Under the pieces are notes generated by a model, which did not search any database, was not told the DNA's origin, and saw only the letters and a program-made list of their open reading frames with translations. Shown one piece after another: positions 17,547 through 29,855 of a DNA stretch of 64,000 nt. The translations under genes were made by a program, and so were the position numbers. The stretch comes from Flectonema sp. DT1601 (taxonomy: Eukaryota; Euglenozoa; Diplonemea; Diplonemida; Diplonemidae), in contig OZ025830.1 of NCBI GenBank assembly GCA_964019425.1, positions 248,001-312,000 of the forward strand, read 5' to 3'. Within the stretch, counting starts at the first letter, position 1; each line of letters begins with the position of its first letter.

Positions 17547-18632
17547 TTAGGCTTCTGTGACACCAAGGGTTATAAGCTTATCACGGATTTCTTTTGATTT
17601 CGGTGCGTCTATCCCGTCGATAAGTAGTTCGAGAAGGGGTAGGAGTGTGTAGCAGCAATCTGTGCTGATCTCAAAGTCTATTTCATTAAAATAACTCACA
17701 ATATCATCAAATAGATTAGCCAATAGTTTAATAAGAGAAGTGAGGGTATCTGGTGACACAGAAACTAATCTTCTAGAACCATTACAGGCAACCAACTGGT
17801 GATCTTCGTCAGTAAGAAAAGTGATGACGTATTCAAGAAATCGACAACTAGTAACGAATGATGCAATGTCGATTTCTGTGTCTCGTTTTCTGATTATACT
17901 TGATACAGCAACATGAACGTCAATGTAACAAATATTAACAAGAATCAACCAAGATTTTTCTTCAGCTATAGAACTTTGACCAAAGACTTCCAATGCAAGC
18001 ATTGCAGCCCTGACAGCCAGACTCCTAATAGCTACTTGAATATTATTACATGATAGTATCTCAACTACACCAGATATTAGAGAGTCAATAAAAGTTCTAC
18101 TTGTACACGTAAGCTGCCAGTCTGATAGTGTGCGTTCAACGCAAAGCTGCGTTTGGAAAGGACACATCTGACGGGTAAACTGACCCAACCAGTTTAGCAG
18201 ACTTACAATAGAGTCGAGCAATTTCAATTTCAATGCACTTTGTTCCTTTTCAAATAGGAAGCACATTTCTTTAAGTTTTGAACGAAAGGAGGCGCTGAAA
18301 CCATTTTCTGATTTCATCGATATAATGGATTGTTTACTATATTTTTTATCGAAAATTTCAGGTGTAAGCACAAAAGTAGGTTCGGATTGAGTAGTTGAGG
18401 GTTTGCTGACGTCGCCATGAGAGAGTGCGTTACTAACCTCCATCGGAAGCTCACGCCGTAGGGCATCTATATCACTTTCAATCCTCTCTTTGCTGTAGTG
18501 TGATCCTATTGTACCTTTATTTGACGTATCTATGTCGTCGTCTTCTGTGATGACAGAAGCAGTTTTAAATAATTTCGCCAGTTCCTTCATCTCCCGTTCT
18601 GCTCTTTCTTCCAACGACTGCTCTGATTTCAT
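17547..18632 (-). CDS. Uncharacterised 361-aa helical protein
   Basis: Single exon. A charged N-terminus (SLEERAEREMKELAKLF) is followed by a Ser/Thr-rich segment with acidic patches and then a largely helical C-terminal 230 residues that may form an ARM- or HEAT-type fold (for example QVAIRSLAVRAAMLALEVFG and LTSLIKLLANLFDDIVSYF). No catalytic motif, signal peptide or membrane helix. The ATG at 18632 lies about 18 bases after CTTATCACAACTCAG. Its stop is about 190 bases upstream of the RING gene start. I cannot name a family. Confidence 0.7.
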   Translation of the reverse strand: MKSEQSLEERAEREMKELAKLFKTASVITEDDDIDTSNKGTIGSHYSKERIESDIDALRRELPMEVSNALSHGDVSKPSTTQSEPTFVLTPEIFDKKYSKQSIISMKSENGFSASFRSKLKEMCFLFEKEQSALKLKLLDSIVSLLNWLGQFTRQMCPFQTQLCVERTLSDWQLTCTSRTFIDSLISGVVEILSCNNIQVAIRSLAVRAAMLALEVFGQSSIAEEKSWLILVNICYIDVHVAVSSIIRKRDTEIDIASFVTSCRFLEYVITFLTDEDHQLVACNGSRRLVSVSPDTLTSLIKLLANLFDDIVSYFNEIDFEISTDCCYTLLPLLELLIDGIDAPKSKEIRDKLITLGVTEA

Positions 18633-19674
18633 TTTATTTTGAGATTAGGCTGAGTTGTGATAAGAGGTAAGTCAATCCATAAATCCACACGAGTGATATT
18701 AAAAACATAATGTGTATCATAATCATTAAGAACGCATACTGTGACCTGTAAGAAAGAAACAAAAAAAACTAACCACACCGGGAAAAACTAATTGCAAAAG
18801 TGCTAATTGCACGACGACAGTCAAAAAAAAAAAAAAACTTACTGCGGCATTCATACAGGGTTTTACTATAAGTGAACTGGTAACTGCTACAAAGGTTCAT
18901 CCAGGGGTACGAGGTGGGTGGGGGCAAGGGGGTTTTTTTTGGATACTGTAGTGATTGCAAGGAAGGGGGAAATAATATAAAAAAAAAAAAAAAAAAAAAA
19001 CAGTACGGCAAGAAAGTGACTGGCTTGTGAGGGCACAGTGGATTGCTCGTGGGTTTCTCGAAGGTGTTTAAAGTACAACAACACTGTAAAAAGGAGCACA
19101 AAAATCGAGTCCTACGAGATCTAAACCAGTCAACTATATTGTCACCTTTAGATGATAGCAGTAAGAGTACTCATCATTCATAGAAGGGACTAGACAAAGG
19201 GTTTACTTTCAGCTTGCTTTAGGTAAATACATTTGGCGGGAGGGCGCGTGGAGGGATGACAATACTTATACTTCGCTTTTATTTTATTTTGATTTTTTTT
19301 TTTTTTTTTTTTTTTTTTGTGATTTTTTTTTTTTTTTTGTTGTTTTTTTTTTTTTTTTTTTTTTTCGAAAATTGTATTTTTTTCGCGTTTGCTTTAACGG
19401 TGCTGTTTGATTAACGCAAGCGGAAGATTTGCATGTATCCGTACCAGCTCTGTAGCCGTCGCGACATCAATTTATGTATCTTACGTATAGTAGCAATGGA
19501 CTGCTCCGGCGGCACTCACGCGAGGCTTCAGCTGTATATTCTGTGGGCTTCTATCCTGGATCTGATTTTTTGTAACTACTTTTTTTTTTTTTTTTTTTTT
19601 TCATTCTTTTTTTTTGATCAAAAGAAAGAAATAACATAAGAAACTTCTTGAATGGAGTATTCTCTGAGAGGATT

Positions 19675-19715
<41 letters not shown>

Positions 19716-22700
19716 GATCGACATCAGCTTTGTTAACGAAAAAGCTGCCTCTGTATATCTAACAAAGATGTGCTACCAACTTGGCAATCCGTAGATAAAA
19801 AGCCGCTGATACGAGCCACTATGGTGGTACCAAGAAGTCGAACAGCTTCACTAGGAGACAAGGGCCTTTGGCAAGGGTAAATTGATACTTTTTTTTTTTT
19901 TTTTTTTGGACCACTAAAAAATACTACCGAGAGCTGCCTTGTGATTTTTTTTTTTTCTTGTTTTCTTTTATTTTTTGGGATTTTTATACTTATCGCGTAA
20001 TAACTATTAACATTTTTTTTATATTCACTTTTTATTATATCGTTCTTTTTTTTTCCTTTTTCAAAGCTTTTTTTTTTTTTTTTTTTTTTTTTTCATTCCC
20101 TACTACTTGTAATCGTCGTTACTTGTAATTAAAAATTATTGTTTCGTCGTGTAGACTTATATATTATTATGACAGGCGATCACGCAACTAAATTTTTTTT
20201 TTTTTTTATATCGCCCGAATATTCGTTTGAAATAAGCGATTGGCATCTCAAGCAATCAACTTACACTAATGTACCAGTTTCAGTACACAGTTTAAAAAAA
20301 AAAAAAAAAAAAAAGCCTGTCTTACACACCAAAAACCAGTTTTTTTTGCAAGTAGAAAACATGTGTGTGCGACATGGAGGACGAATAGAGACTTCCTTCA
20401 TTTTCAGTTTTTTATTTTTTTTTATTATTATTTATGTTTTTTATTTCCTTTTTTTTTTTTTTTTTTATTATTATTTTTTTTTTCCTCCTTCAATTCTTCT
20501 CTCCTCCCTTATATTTTTGATAACTCAAGTCAAGATAAAAATTAAAAAAAAAAAAAAATAGAAATAAATAAAAATATAAATATTTGCACTCAAACGTAAA
20601 TCTGATTATAATTATTATTATTATTTTTCTTTTTTTTTTTTTTTGGAGGGGACAGAGGGGATTTATTTTTATTCACAACTATTGGCTACAAATAGCCAAG
20701 AAAACTCCCCCAAGGACCGAAATAAGAATTCAAGGTGATTCCCTCCATTGTACAAATACACTTCTTACTCTAAAAGAATTGAGTCCGGCAGTTTTTTTTT
20801 TTTTAAATTTTTTTTTCCCCTCATTTTAATTTTGACATTCCTAACATGGGAATGCAATAAAACAAGGGAAGGGTGGAACGGGAGGGAAAAGGAAAGGGGG
20901 GAGAGAAAAAAAAAAAAAAATTAATCACTAATAATATCAAAATAATAAATAATCGGTGTTATGTGTAAACGTATTAAAACCAAGAACATCAGCGATCAGC
21001 ATTCCACAGTAGTGTACCGCCGGAAATGCCACTGTTCTCACTCCGATACGCAGTGGTGTGATGGTAAAAAAAAAAAAAAGAAATTAGAAAAGAAATAACG
21101 GAATAGTTTTTTTTTTTTTTTTTTTTTCTTTGCTTCGACTTTATTTTATTTATTTATTTGTTCCTCCCATTTGTTTTTTTTTTGCTTTTTTTTTTATTTG
21201 TGTCACAAGTGCCTCATCACAATTCAGAAGTGTCACACGCATAACGCATGGACAGGAGAGAGAGAACAACAAAACACCCCCTGGTCAAGCCTTCAGTAAT
21301 TTCATCCACTACCGTGTCAGTAACGACCAAAACTGCATCTAAAATATAACTTCGTGTATTTTATATTTTCGTGCTTGCAAGATTTATAGTTTTAAGTTGC
21401 TTGCTTGTGCACCAATAACACAGGGGAACGGAAAAGGAATAAAAAAAAACAATCAGTTTGAGTTCTTTCTAAACTCTCTCTCAAAAAACGAATCACCTTG
21501 GGAAAACAAAAATAGTGACTCCACATTGGCAATAAACCGCGTAAATAAGTTGCAAACAGAATGTCGTTGTAGCTCAATGCTTTGTAGGTAAGAGAGAGAG
21601 AGAGAGAGAGAATGTAACACCTCATGAGGCGTGACATCTCAACTTATTAGTTGGTCACTGCCTATTAATAATACCCCGAATTTGCCACAATAGCAGCGTG
21701 TGAAATGTATACAACGATGGAATAAATACTTAAGAAAGAAAGAAACAAAAGCAGCTCTCCGCAAGCTTTTAAGAACAGAAAAATAAGTTAAAAAAAAAAA
21801 AAAAAAAAAAAAGTATCCCCTTTACTTATATGTGACGAACAACCTCGGCCACATAAGAACAGACAGTGAGAGCTGAATAATTACACCACATTCTTTTCAA
21901 AGTAGTACCTTCCGTTGATTTGGAAACCATAACCTCTGACTACAATCACAATACCAATTGATCCACTGAATGAAACAGTGATGTCTACTAACTTTATTAA
22001 TGATATTACTCATTTTGGTAACAGAAAAAGAAAAGAAAAAAAAAAAAAAAAAACTACAACGGAATAGGTTCCTCATCCAGCCTTTACTTACACAGCGGGA
22101 TAAAAGATAATCTTCCCAAGTGTGTTTAATTGCATATTTTTTTTTTTTTTTTTTTTGCTTACTAAACAAAGTAGTAAAGTATTCATATTCTTCCGAATTC
22201 ATCTTTGTCGAGCAAGAATTTGCTGCAACCATATAATTTTAGAAAAAAACAGAAAATCAAGAAAATTAAAACACTAAAAGTTTATTCCCAATTCAGGGAG
22301 GCAAGACAACTGGCTTGCAGGTAAGAGGCGAGCTAAAGGCATACACCACCATCGTCTCGTGCAGTAGTAAGCAAGCAGCAAGATAAAATAGACTTGATGA
22401 TCTTATTTTCCTTTTTTATGGGTTGAGTACGCAAAAAAAAAAAAAAAAAAAAAAAAAAGACAAACGAATTAGAAAGGGGAGCAAACAAAAAGCTGCCAAA
22501 ACCCCCTTTTTTTTTTTCTGTAAAACTTCATTAGTCATTTATTCTGACACATCTTCATAGATTTGACCTGTTTTTCGCTTCATATCAGAAGTTCAAGGGG
22601 CAAAGATGAGCTAATATTAAGTGGTGAAATAATGATCAGTAAAAATACCCACGTGAGTGGTGTTTTTTTCGTATTCTCTCTTATATTATTTTTATTTTTT

Positions 22701-23082
22701 TTTTACTTTTTTTTTTTTTTGCTTTTGGGTGACAAGGGGGCAACAGTGATGCCATTTTTTAAAAAAATTATCCTTACAAAGGAGATTCGAAATGAAAAAG
22801 GAAAAAATGAGAATTGTTTTTTTTTCTTTTTTTTTTTTTTTTTTTCTACTTGTTTAACATTATTTTTTTTTTGTTGATAAAAAAAAGGACAATTATGCTC
22901 TGTCTACTGACGAACAAGCCGGGTGTATTGATACTATCAATTTTTTATTCATACTTTGAACAAAAAACTCTCTCAGTATCCACGCCAGGCAGCGTTATGA
23001 ACAAGGACCCAACACGAATTTACTGTACTACCCTGCGGTGGTAAAGCCTCGTTAGGAGAAAATAAATCTGACAACAAAAAAA

Positions 23083-23113
<31 letters not shown>

Positions 23114-26100
23114 CTAAATAAAAGTGACGTTCTATATCCAGTTTAGAACTACTTAATTTTGAGCCAGCAAAACGCTGACATGATGAAAAAAAACATTTTT
23201 AAGAAACGGTGAATGAATAATAATAAATAAATTCAAAAACAACAACAACAACAAAAAAAAAAAAAAAAAAAAAGAAAAAAAAACAGAGTACAAGTTTATG
23301 ATGTATATTTATAAAAAGGGTGACAAAAGGCAATGATGTGCCTATTTCAACTTAGTCTTAGCCTAAGTCCTAAATAAATCCAACGAATAATACAAAAGGA
23401 CGAGAAGTGACATAGGTATAGCATATCCTACGCGATGATGTTGTTGTTATTTTATTTATTTTTTTCATTTCCCCTACCCAAAAAAGTAGAGAATAATAAT
23501 AATCGGCGATATGGCGATCACTTCAAACTTCGGCCTCAAAAAGAGTCAAAATAACATGAAAAGGAGCAAAAAAGAAAAAAATAAAAAAGGAGGTAAGCAG
23601 TTATAACTTCTATTTATATCTCCTAGCACTATTCGTTCCACAGGCTGACTAACAAACAAGAGGAAAGAAAGAAAAAAAAAAAACGCAACATAATAATAAA
23701 AAAAGACGGAAAAAAAAGAAAAAAAAATAAATAACTCGCAAAAGTGACAACATGCTTCGCAGTAGGGAACAGAAAACGCGAGGTTGGTTGGTCATGTGGA
23801 CTCGTCTTACAAGCCTATGTGATTGCGACATATATGGCCCGTCATTAGTTTCCAGTAATAGGAAATGATGCATCAATGGGCGGAATTATTGTTCTTTTTA
23901 TTATTTTTTTTTTAAAAAAAAAAAAAAAAGAAAAAAGAAAAACATGTGCCACCCTCTACTGGGTTGAAAGTATTCAACACCTGTGTAATGTGAACCAAAA
24001 ATATCAAGAAAAGTCTCCACGACCAAGGTACACAACTATTTTTCTTTGCTTAGATTGTAAGCAGCAGTTGCTATAAAAAAGCGTCGGCTATCTCAAACAA
24101 ATAATAGTTGAAAACCAGAATATGAGTTCACCTTATTAAATAGTGCACTAAATCAAAATATGAATTTTAAAAAAAAAAAAAAAACTGTTCCGCAAATACG
24201 TAGTTTTCAGGAGCCTTAAATCTTATACTACTTGTTTTCCTTAGGGACTTCATTCCAGTTTTTTTTTTCTTTCTTTTTTTGATGATTTTAGATTTATCAA
24301 GGGTTCCATTCTAGTGTCCATCGGAGCTCGTCAGGATGTCAAGCTGGTGATTTCAGCTAAGCGGATACACCCTGCAGCAATGAACCTCTATTCAGAATTG
24401 CTACCAGTACTCAAAAAAAAAAAAAAAAAAAAACTACTTAAACAACAATGAAGAAGAAAAAAAAGAAATTAGTGTGCAATTAGTGGTGATGCACATCGTA
24501 CTTTGTTTATAAGAAAAATCCAAACCCTCGGAATTATTATTATCACTTATTATTTTTTTTTTTTTTTAATTTTGAGCTCGCTATTGGGGGGTCTAATAAT
24601 TCCATGTTCACTATTCATTAAAAGAAATATTTCAATCAAAATATCCCTGGGACAATTCACATACAAACTGTGTGAAAAGATGAAGTAAGTTAGCAGTAGC
24701 GATTACCGACTAACGAAAATTTATTCCGATTAATTTTCGCTTGCCTTAACAGTCAGTTTCTTCAACCTCTTTGACAGCTGATTTTTTTTTGGCGGCTCAA
24801 GCGAACAGCGAAAAAAAAAGAAAAAAAATTATCACTTGTAGGAATAGCGAAAATGACTTTATCAGGCGCCCCGATAGTGAAGATATCTATTTTTTTTTTT
24901 TTTTTTTTTTATATTAGAATTTTTGTTTAGGATAGTTACTTTAATAAAAATAGAAAGATACTTGGTTAGTGCTACTGTCCCCCTTGACAACAGAGTGCCA
25001 AAGAGAGATAAAAAAAAGAAATATAACTGGGATTTTTTTTTTTTTTTTTTTTTTCTTTTTTCTCCTTTCTAGCGATTTTGCCCTACCGTTTTACAGACAA
25101 AAAAAAAAAAAAAAAAAAAAAAAAGGTAGGGCAACAGACAAGAATCACATCTTAGTAGTTTAAGCCATTATGGACATTACTCATACAGAAATATCAGATG
25201 AGCTTTATGCCTTTGTAGCTTTCACTGTTGATGTTTTTTTTTCTTGTAAAGCTTTTTTTTTTAATTTTTCGCTTTCTTTTTTTTTTTTTTTTTTTTTTTT
25301 TCCTTTGTTTCGTACAACAATCAGACCTACGGCCCAAAAAAAAAAAAAATTAAATTTAAATTAAACAAAGAAAACAAGAGGGTAATAGTTTGAGCACATT
25401 TATAATGATATAAATACGCGTCTTGTATCGAAAGTTTACCAATTTAAACATTAGTAATTTATGATACAGTCGACTAAAGAAGGGAGTAGTATTTTTTTTT
25501 TTTTTTTTTTTTTTAAAAATTTATTCCTGAAAACCTCAGGAAGGGAGAATGAAAAAGAAAGGGAAAAAAAAAACTACAACAATTATTAAGCAGTTTCAAT
25601 CATCACCTTGTTTTTCAAACCGGAACCCTACATAAGCGTATTGAGAAGAAAAGGAACACAGAAAAGTTCCAAACCAATAACATGTACCAAAAATCCCCAA
25701 ATGGACATTTGTTTTTTTTTTTCTTTTTTTTCTTTCGGCTGCTGAGCCGGAGGAGTTGTGCTGATATAAGGTTGAAAACTATTTTTCATTAAAGGCGTTA
25801 CCAACAAAAGAATAACACTAATCATTTCTTTTTTTTGGAAATTTCACAGATAAGGATACAGTGACATTCTTTTTTTTCGTTGTCCGCAAGTGGGGTTATT
25901 GTTTTGACGAAAGTAAATCGGGTATGGCTTCCTCTAATAGAGGTCATTATTGAAAGAAAAAAAAAAATCGACATCCCAAAAAACATCAATTTTTCAAGCA
26001 ACAAAAAGAAAAGAGAATAAAACCTAATCAATAATATTACAAGCAGTTCACAAGCTTTTCCGGACACGAAATTTTGTACCAAGCTCCTATGAACAATCTA

Positions 26101-26191
26101 CAAAATAAATTTTTTGTCGTTTGCAGTGTAAAGCCAAAGTCGGGCGCCGCACATTCCTTCCTTTTTTTGTTCTTTCTTTATTAATTATTTT
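18633..26191. other. 7.5-kb gene-free stretch of A/T homopolymers and short unique islands
   Basis: No gene is convincing. A- or T-runs of 15-37 bases recur every 100-400 bases (for example 37 A at 19676-19712). Between them lie islands of 60-200 bases with normal composition: 19388-19575, 19713-19890, 20995-21062, 22275-22395, 22975-23050, 23735-23880 and 24190-24410. Some contain short perfect hairpins: GCTGAT-CGAC-ATCAGC at 19713-19728, and CCACTG/CAGTGG at 21029-21034 and 21051-21056. Open stretches in this region are mostly Phe/Lys homopolymer translations. The islands could be small RNA genes or retroposed fragments; I cannot assign any. Confidence 0.6.
25628..25825 (-). CDS. Possible small two-helix membrane protein (65 aa)
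   Basis: Starts MISVILLLVTPLMKNSFQPY, has a Pro/Lys-rich loop with Lys runs encoded by A-tracts, and ends with a second hydrophobic stretch (IWGFLVHVIGLELFCVPFLL). The two-helix hairpin resembles small ER subunits in general shape only. The A-tracts and lack of a strong acceptor upstream make chance quite possible. Confidence 0.25.
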   Translation of the reverse strand: MISVILLLVTPLMKNSFQPYISTTPPAQQPKEKKEKKKQMSIWGFLVHVIGLELFCVPFLLNTLM

Positions 26192-26848
26192 TTATTTTTC
26201 TTTTCTGTTGCTCGTGACCATCAGTCGGTGACCCTTTCCTCCATAGCTGTTGAAGCCGATAGATTTTGATGTACCTTTAGAGTCTTGTGGGTGGCTGAAC
26301 TTGCAAGATTCTCCCAACCTGCATTCACCACGTAGCCAATGAGTACAGATTAGTTTTGATCCCTGAAGAGGTGATGGATGCTGGAACTTGCAAGCATCAC
26401 CCATATTACAACCAGCACGTAACCAGTGAGTGCATATCAATTCAGAACCGCAGAGATCTGGAGGATGGCGGAACTTGCACGCGCTGTCTAACCGACAGGT
26501 TCCTCGTAGCCAGTGAGTGCATATCATTTCCGCTCCTCTAAGTTGTGCTGGGTGTTTGAATTTACAGGTATTTCCATAATTACATCCTTCTCTCAACCAG
26601 TGAGTACAAATCATTTCCACTCCTCTCATGTCTGGAGGATGCTCAAATTTACATGTTCCTGCGTATGAACATCCTCCTCTTACCCAATGTGTGCAAACCT
26701 TTTCCTGTCCAGCTTTCCGATGTTCAAACTTACACACATTATTGTATCTGCATGAGCCGCGGAGCCAGTGAGTGCAAACTGTGCCTCCAGAACTACTCTT
26801 CTGGTTGCTGTTGTTGGTGTTGCTGCTGCTGGGTGCTCCGGTTGCCAT
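26192..26848 (-). CDS. Six-finger CCCH zinc-finger protein, CPSF30/Yth1-like fingers
   Basis: 218 aa. Six tandem fingers of the exact spacing C-x7-C-x5-C-x3-H start at residue 25: CTHWLRGSCRYNNVCKFEH, then five more beginning CTHW(L/V)R. Linkers between fingers 2-6 are nearly uniform (HPxxLxGxExI). The CxHWLRGxC signature is that of CPSF30/Yth1 fingers, which bind the poly(A) signal and recruit poly(A) polymerase. CPSF30 usually has five less uniform fingers plus flanking sequence, so this could be CPSF30 itself or a derived RNA-binding paralogue. The ATG at 26848 lies 6 bases after TTTTTTCTTTCAGGTGCAGC. The short C-terminus (GFNSYGGKGHRLMVTSNRKE) is basic and probably disordered. Confidence 0.85.
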   Translation of the reverse strand: MATGAPSSSNTNNSNQKSSSGGTVCTHWLRGSCRYNNVCKFEHRKAGQEKVCTHWVRGGCSYAGTCKFEHPPDMRGVEMICTHWLREGCNYGNTCKFKHPAQLRGAEMICTHWLRGTCRLDSACKFRHPPDLCGSELICTHWLRAGCNMGDACKFQHPSPLQGSKLICTHWLRGECRLGESCKFSHPQDSKGTSKSIGFNSYGGKGHRLMVTSNRKEK

Positions 26849-27035
26849 GCTGCACCTGAAAGAAAAAATATAATAAAAAGTCATACGACCCACTAATGAT
26901 ATCTTTCAAAAGCAATATGGTTCCCCAACATATAAGAAGGGATCACCAATACGTAAAGCCAAGAGAGATATCTAGTAAGAATCTAGCTCAATGCTACTAC
27001 AGAAGCACTGATAATAATAATATCGTAGAACAACC

Positions 27036-27055
27036 CCTGCCTTCATAAAGGCAGG
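27036..27055 (-). other. 8-bp hairpin spanning a stop codon
   Basis: Minus strand CCTGCCTT-TATG-AAGGCAGG. The TGA stop of the 76-aa gene sits at the loop and the first base of the 3' arm. It could affect termination, mRNA 3'-end processing or stability; no family of such elements is recognised. Confidence 0.5.
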
Positions 27056-27344
27056 CACTTTCGCTTTCTATCTTCTTTTTCTGGTGACTCAGCTATTTCC
27101 ATATCTCTTCGCTTTTCGATGGAATCTCTGTTCAGTTGAGGAGAAGAGGTCATAATTTTATTTGCAGGTTCTGTAAAACCCTCCACAAGTAAATCCTTAG
27201 TGGTCACCTGGTTTAGATACTTTTCATTTTAATGTTTCCGATTAGTAGTTCAGAATGAACAGAATGAAGAAGACATACCAACCCTCCCTCTAGCAGACCA
27301 GCAAACATGCGAGTCATATCATCAAATTCATTGTTGTCATCCAT
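27043..27344 (-). CDS. Small two-exon gene, 76-aa acidic protein
   Basis: Exon 1 is 27279-27344 and exon 2 is 27043-27207; the 71-base intron starts GTATGT and ends AAACCAG, and the frame is preserved. The protein begins MDDNNEFDDMTRMFAGLLEG, continues VTTKDLLVEGFTEPANKIM and ends with a charged helix and KRKCLPL. No family recognised. An amphipathic helix (MTRMFAGLL) is the only notable element. The stop codon lies inside a perfect 8-bp hairpin (27036-27055). Support comes from intron signals like those of neighbouring genes and a protein-like composition. Confidence 0.6.
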
Positions 27345-27524
27345 GTTGGGTACCTTCTCTTCTTATTTGAGGGAAAATAATATAAACAAAACTATCCCAC
27401 GAAACAGGGTAGTACCTAGCATACAATAATATCAATCAATTCTATCTATGTAACGAAAATACAGAAGTTCAAAGTCAGTAAGTTGAACTCAATTCTAAAT
27501 TGGAAACGTTTGTTGTTCGGAGAA

Positions 27525-28844
27525 TCACTTTCGATATCCGCTTGGAGCTGAGAGTGATCTCCTTCTTGAGATTGGTGTGTTTTTAGATTTCCAACTACAC
27601 CAGTAATCAGCCCATCCCTCAACCCATGGTGAACGAGTCTTGGGCACACGTGCTGGAGTGGTTGGAGGAGGAGCTGGTATTGGGGAAGTAATAGCAGCAG
27701 GTGTGGGTGTTGTGATGGTTTTCATTTCCGGACTACAAGACCAACGTCGAGATTCAACCGATCTGGATTTCCGTAACTCCAAAGCCTCTTGTTGCAAACA
27801 CATCGCTCGTGCGAATAACACACGTCCTTGAGAAAGTACTGGTGCTGGTGATCTAATGTCCTCAAGACATCTATTTATAATATTCTCATCATCTGATAAT
27901 TCACTTTCCTCAACTGCTTCTGAGAGTGATGCCTGCGCTCTTAAGATATCGAACTCGGGTACCTTCTCAAGTAATTCAGAAGTCCTTATATGATCTCTTT
28001 GAGTTGGATAATTCATTCTTCTTAATTCTTTATTAATATAAACATCTACAGCAGCAGTACCGTAGGCTTCTCTTACAGCGCATAAGAGTTGCAGCCAAAA
28101 CTCTGATTCGATTAAGAGTCCTCTTCTGTCACGTTTCAGATTTTTAATTGTATTCTGTGATGTGTTAAAGTATAACAAAATTAAGACATCTCTTGCGTGG
28201 CTATTTAGATAGTTAGAAATAATCATCAATAGCATACCTTAAGAGCATTAGAATGTCTTTCTGTCTTGTCGACTTCCACCAGATCATCATGTCGTCTGGT
28301 CTCAATAGTATTGATCGAGGCGAGGGTATCTTTCAGCATGAAGTTCTCTTCAACAAGGCATTCCATTTGACGTCGATTTAGTTGTACTTCGGCGATTTCT
28401 AGTCCTCTGGACTCCGCCATGTCGTTGCATTGTTGTTGAAGAATCCGAATAGCTTCATCTTTCTTTTGTAAATGTTCTCTAAATAGTCTTCTCTCAGAAT
28501 CTCGATCTGATCTGATTGCTGTTTCTGCTGCTTCTCTTGCTGCATCACGAAGGGTTTGCGGATCACCATCAGCTATGAGGAGAGCTTCACGCTGTCTTGC
28601 TGTTTCTAGTAATGATTTTTGTTCTGCGAGTCGCTGAGCTTCGAGTAAACCTATATTGTCCTGTTTTTTTTATTTTTTTTATAAATCTAAAACTCCTTTC
28701 AACCGATTCGATACTTTGTGAAAGATCTAAACATACCTTAAGAGAATTTATCGATTGCTGTTGCACATTTTTCGTATAAGAAAGTTCTTCTTTCAGTGAC
28801 CTAATCTTTGCCACAGCATCCTCAAGAGAGATTTCAACTGCCAT
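27525..28844 (-). CDS. Three-exon coiled-coil protein
   Basis: 386 aa from exons 28737-28844, 28238-28660 and 27525-28154 (introns of 76 and 83 bases; donors GTATGT and GTATGC; acceptors AAAACAG and ATCACAG; both phase 0). Residues 1-200 are heptad-rich coiled coil (MAVEISLEDAVAKIRSLKEE; REAAETAIRSDRDSERRLF). A small globular-looking segment follows (LIESEFWLQLLCAVREAYG, VDVYINKELRRMNYP), then a Pro/Thr-rich tail ending PWVEGWADYWCSWKSKN and a basic terminus. The family is not recognised; a cytoskeletal or basal-body role would fit but is inference. The second intron ends in a region that is itself open, so a single-frame reading would give a false start. Confidence 0.75.
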
Positions 28845-29855
28845 TGAAAACTACAATAAGTACATACTTTTGTTTATAGTAATGTGTTTGTTGCTTTAAA
28901 GGAAGAAAAAAAAAATTAATTATTATTGCTATTTAAGAAAAAAACACAAAAAAGAAAAACATGCGATACGATGTCTACTCATTTGTGTTTTAACATAAAC
29001 ACTAGAGGATTACGATTATGAAAAAAAAAATTAAAAAATTAAAAAATAATTTGAACTTAATAGACGGATTACCCTGCTGGGGTAGCGCAGTCTTTTCAAA
29101 GTTCTAATGTAACTCCGGCTTTTTAGGAAAAGCTGAAGAATTCGCAAAAATAAATTGAAATGCCAAACCTTCAATAGGGGAAGTACCAATATCAGTAAGG
29201 CATTAACTTACTTTACGTTTTATGTGTTTATGAACACGATTTGTTGCACTGTAAGTGCATACTTTTTTCAAAAAAAACAAATCAAGTAACGTACAAGAAG
29301 ATCTAGAGAGTCGAAGTGGTAGATTCCTACCAAAGAGCGTGATAGTCACGTCTTCATTAACAATAACGGAGGGCAGGATAAGACCTGCGAAAAAAAATGT
29401 CTAATAAAAAACGGTTAAAAACAAGTTGGACTCCACACCCTTCACAAAGAAGGGGAAATGAAAACCGACTTTATTTAAGAAAATAACAAAACAAAACATG
29501 TCAATAAGAAACAGAACGCATTCTGTTCCAAAAAAAAAAAAAGAAAATAGAGAGGAAATAATTGGGAAATGCAAAAAAAAAAAAAAGGGGGAATATAGAG
29601 AAAAAAAATAATGTGGAAGAGAAAAAAAAACGTAACGGTACCGTAACAACAGAAATAGCTCCAAAGGAAGCTATAGAGGCTGTTTATTTTTATTTTTTTT
29701 TATTATTATTTTTTATTTTTTTTTTTTAACACAAGAAAGTCATTCCGATAGGAACGCAATCTCCGATTGATACAAAATAATGGTACAAAAGAGAACCTAT
29801 GACACCAAAAAAAAAAGAAAAAAAGAATAATACTGAAATTAATTACAATAAGTTT
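28845..29855. other. Intergenic, A/T-rich with several short hairpins
   Basis: No gene. Short perfect hairpins occur at about 29072-29086 (TACCC/GGGTA) and near 29321-29334 (GGTAG-ATTC-CTACC). The T-rich tract 29680-29725 probably belongs to the 3' flank of the next gene. No tRNA or snRNA signature. Confidence 0.5.

Noticed and set aside
20139-20561. 140-aa plus-strand ORF rich in Phe and Tyr
   Set aside because: Most of it is translation of T- and A-runs, with no plausible domain or start context.
21585-21612. GA-repeat as a regulatory element
   Set aside because: A simple dinucleotide repeat in a gene-free, low-complexity region, with no evidence of a role.
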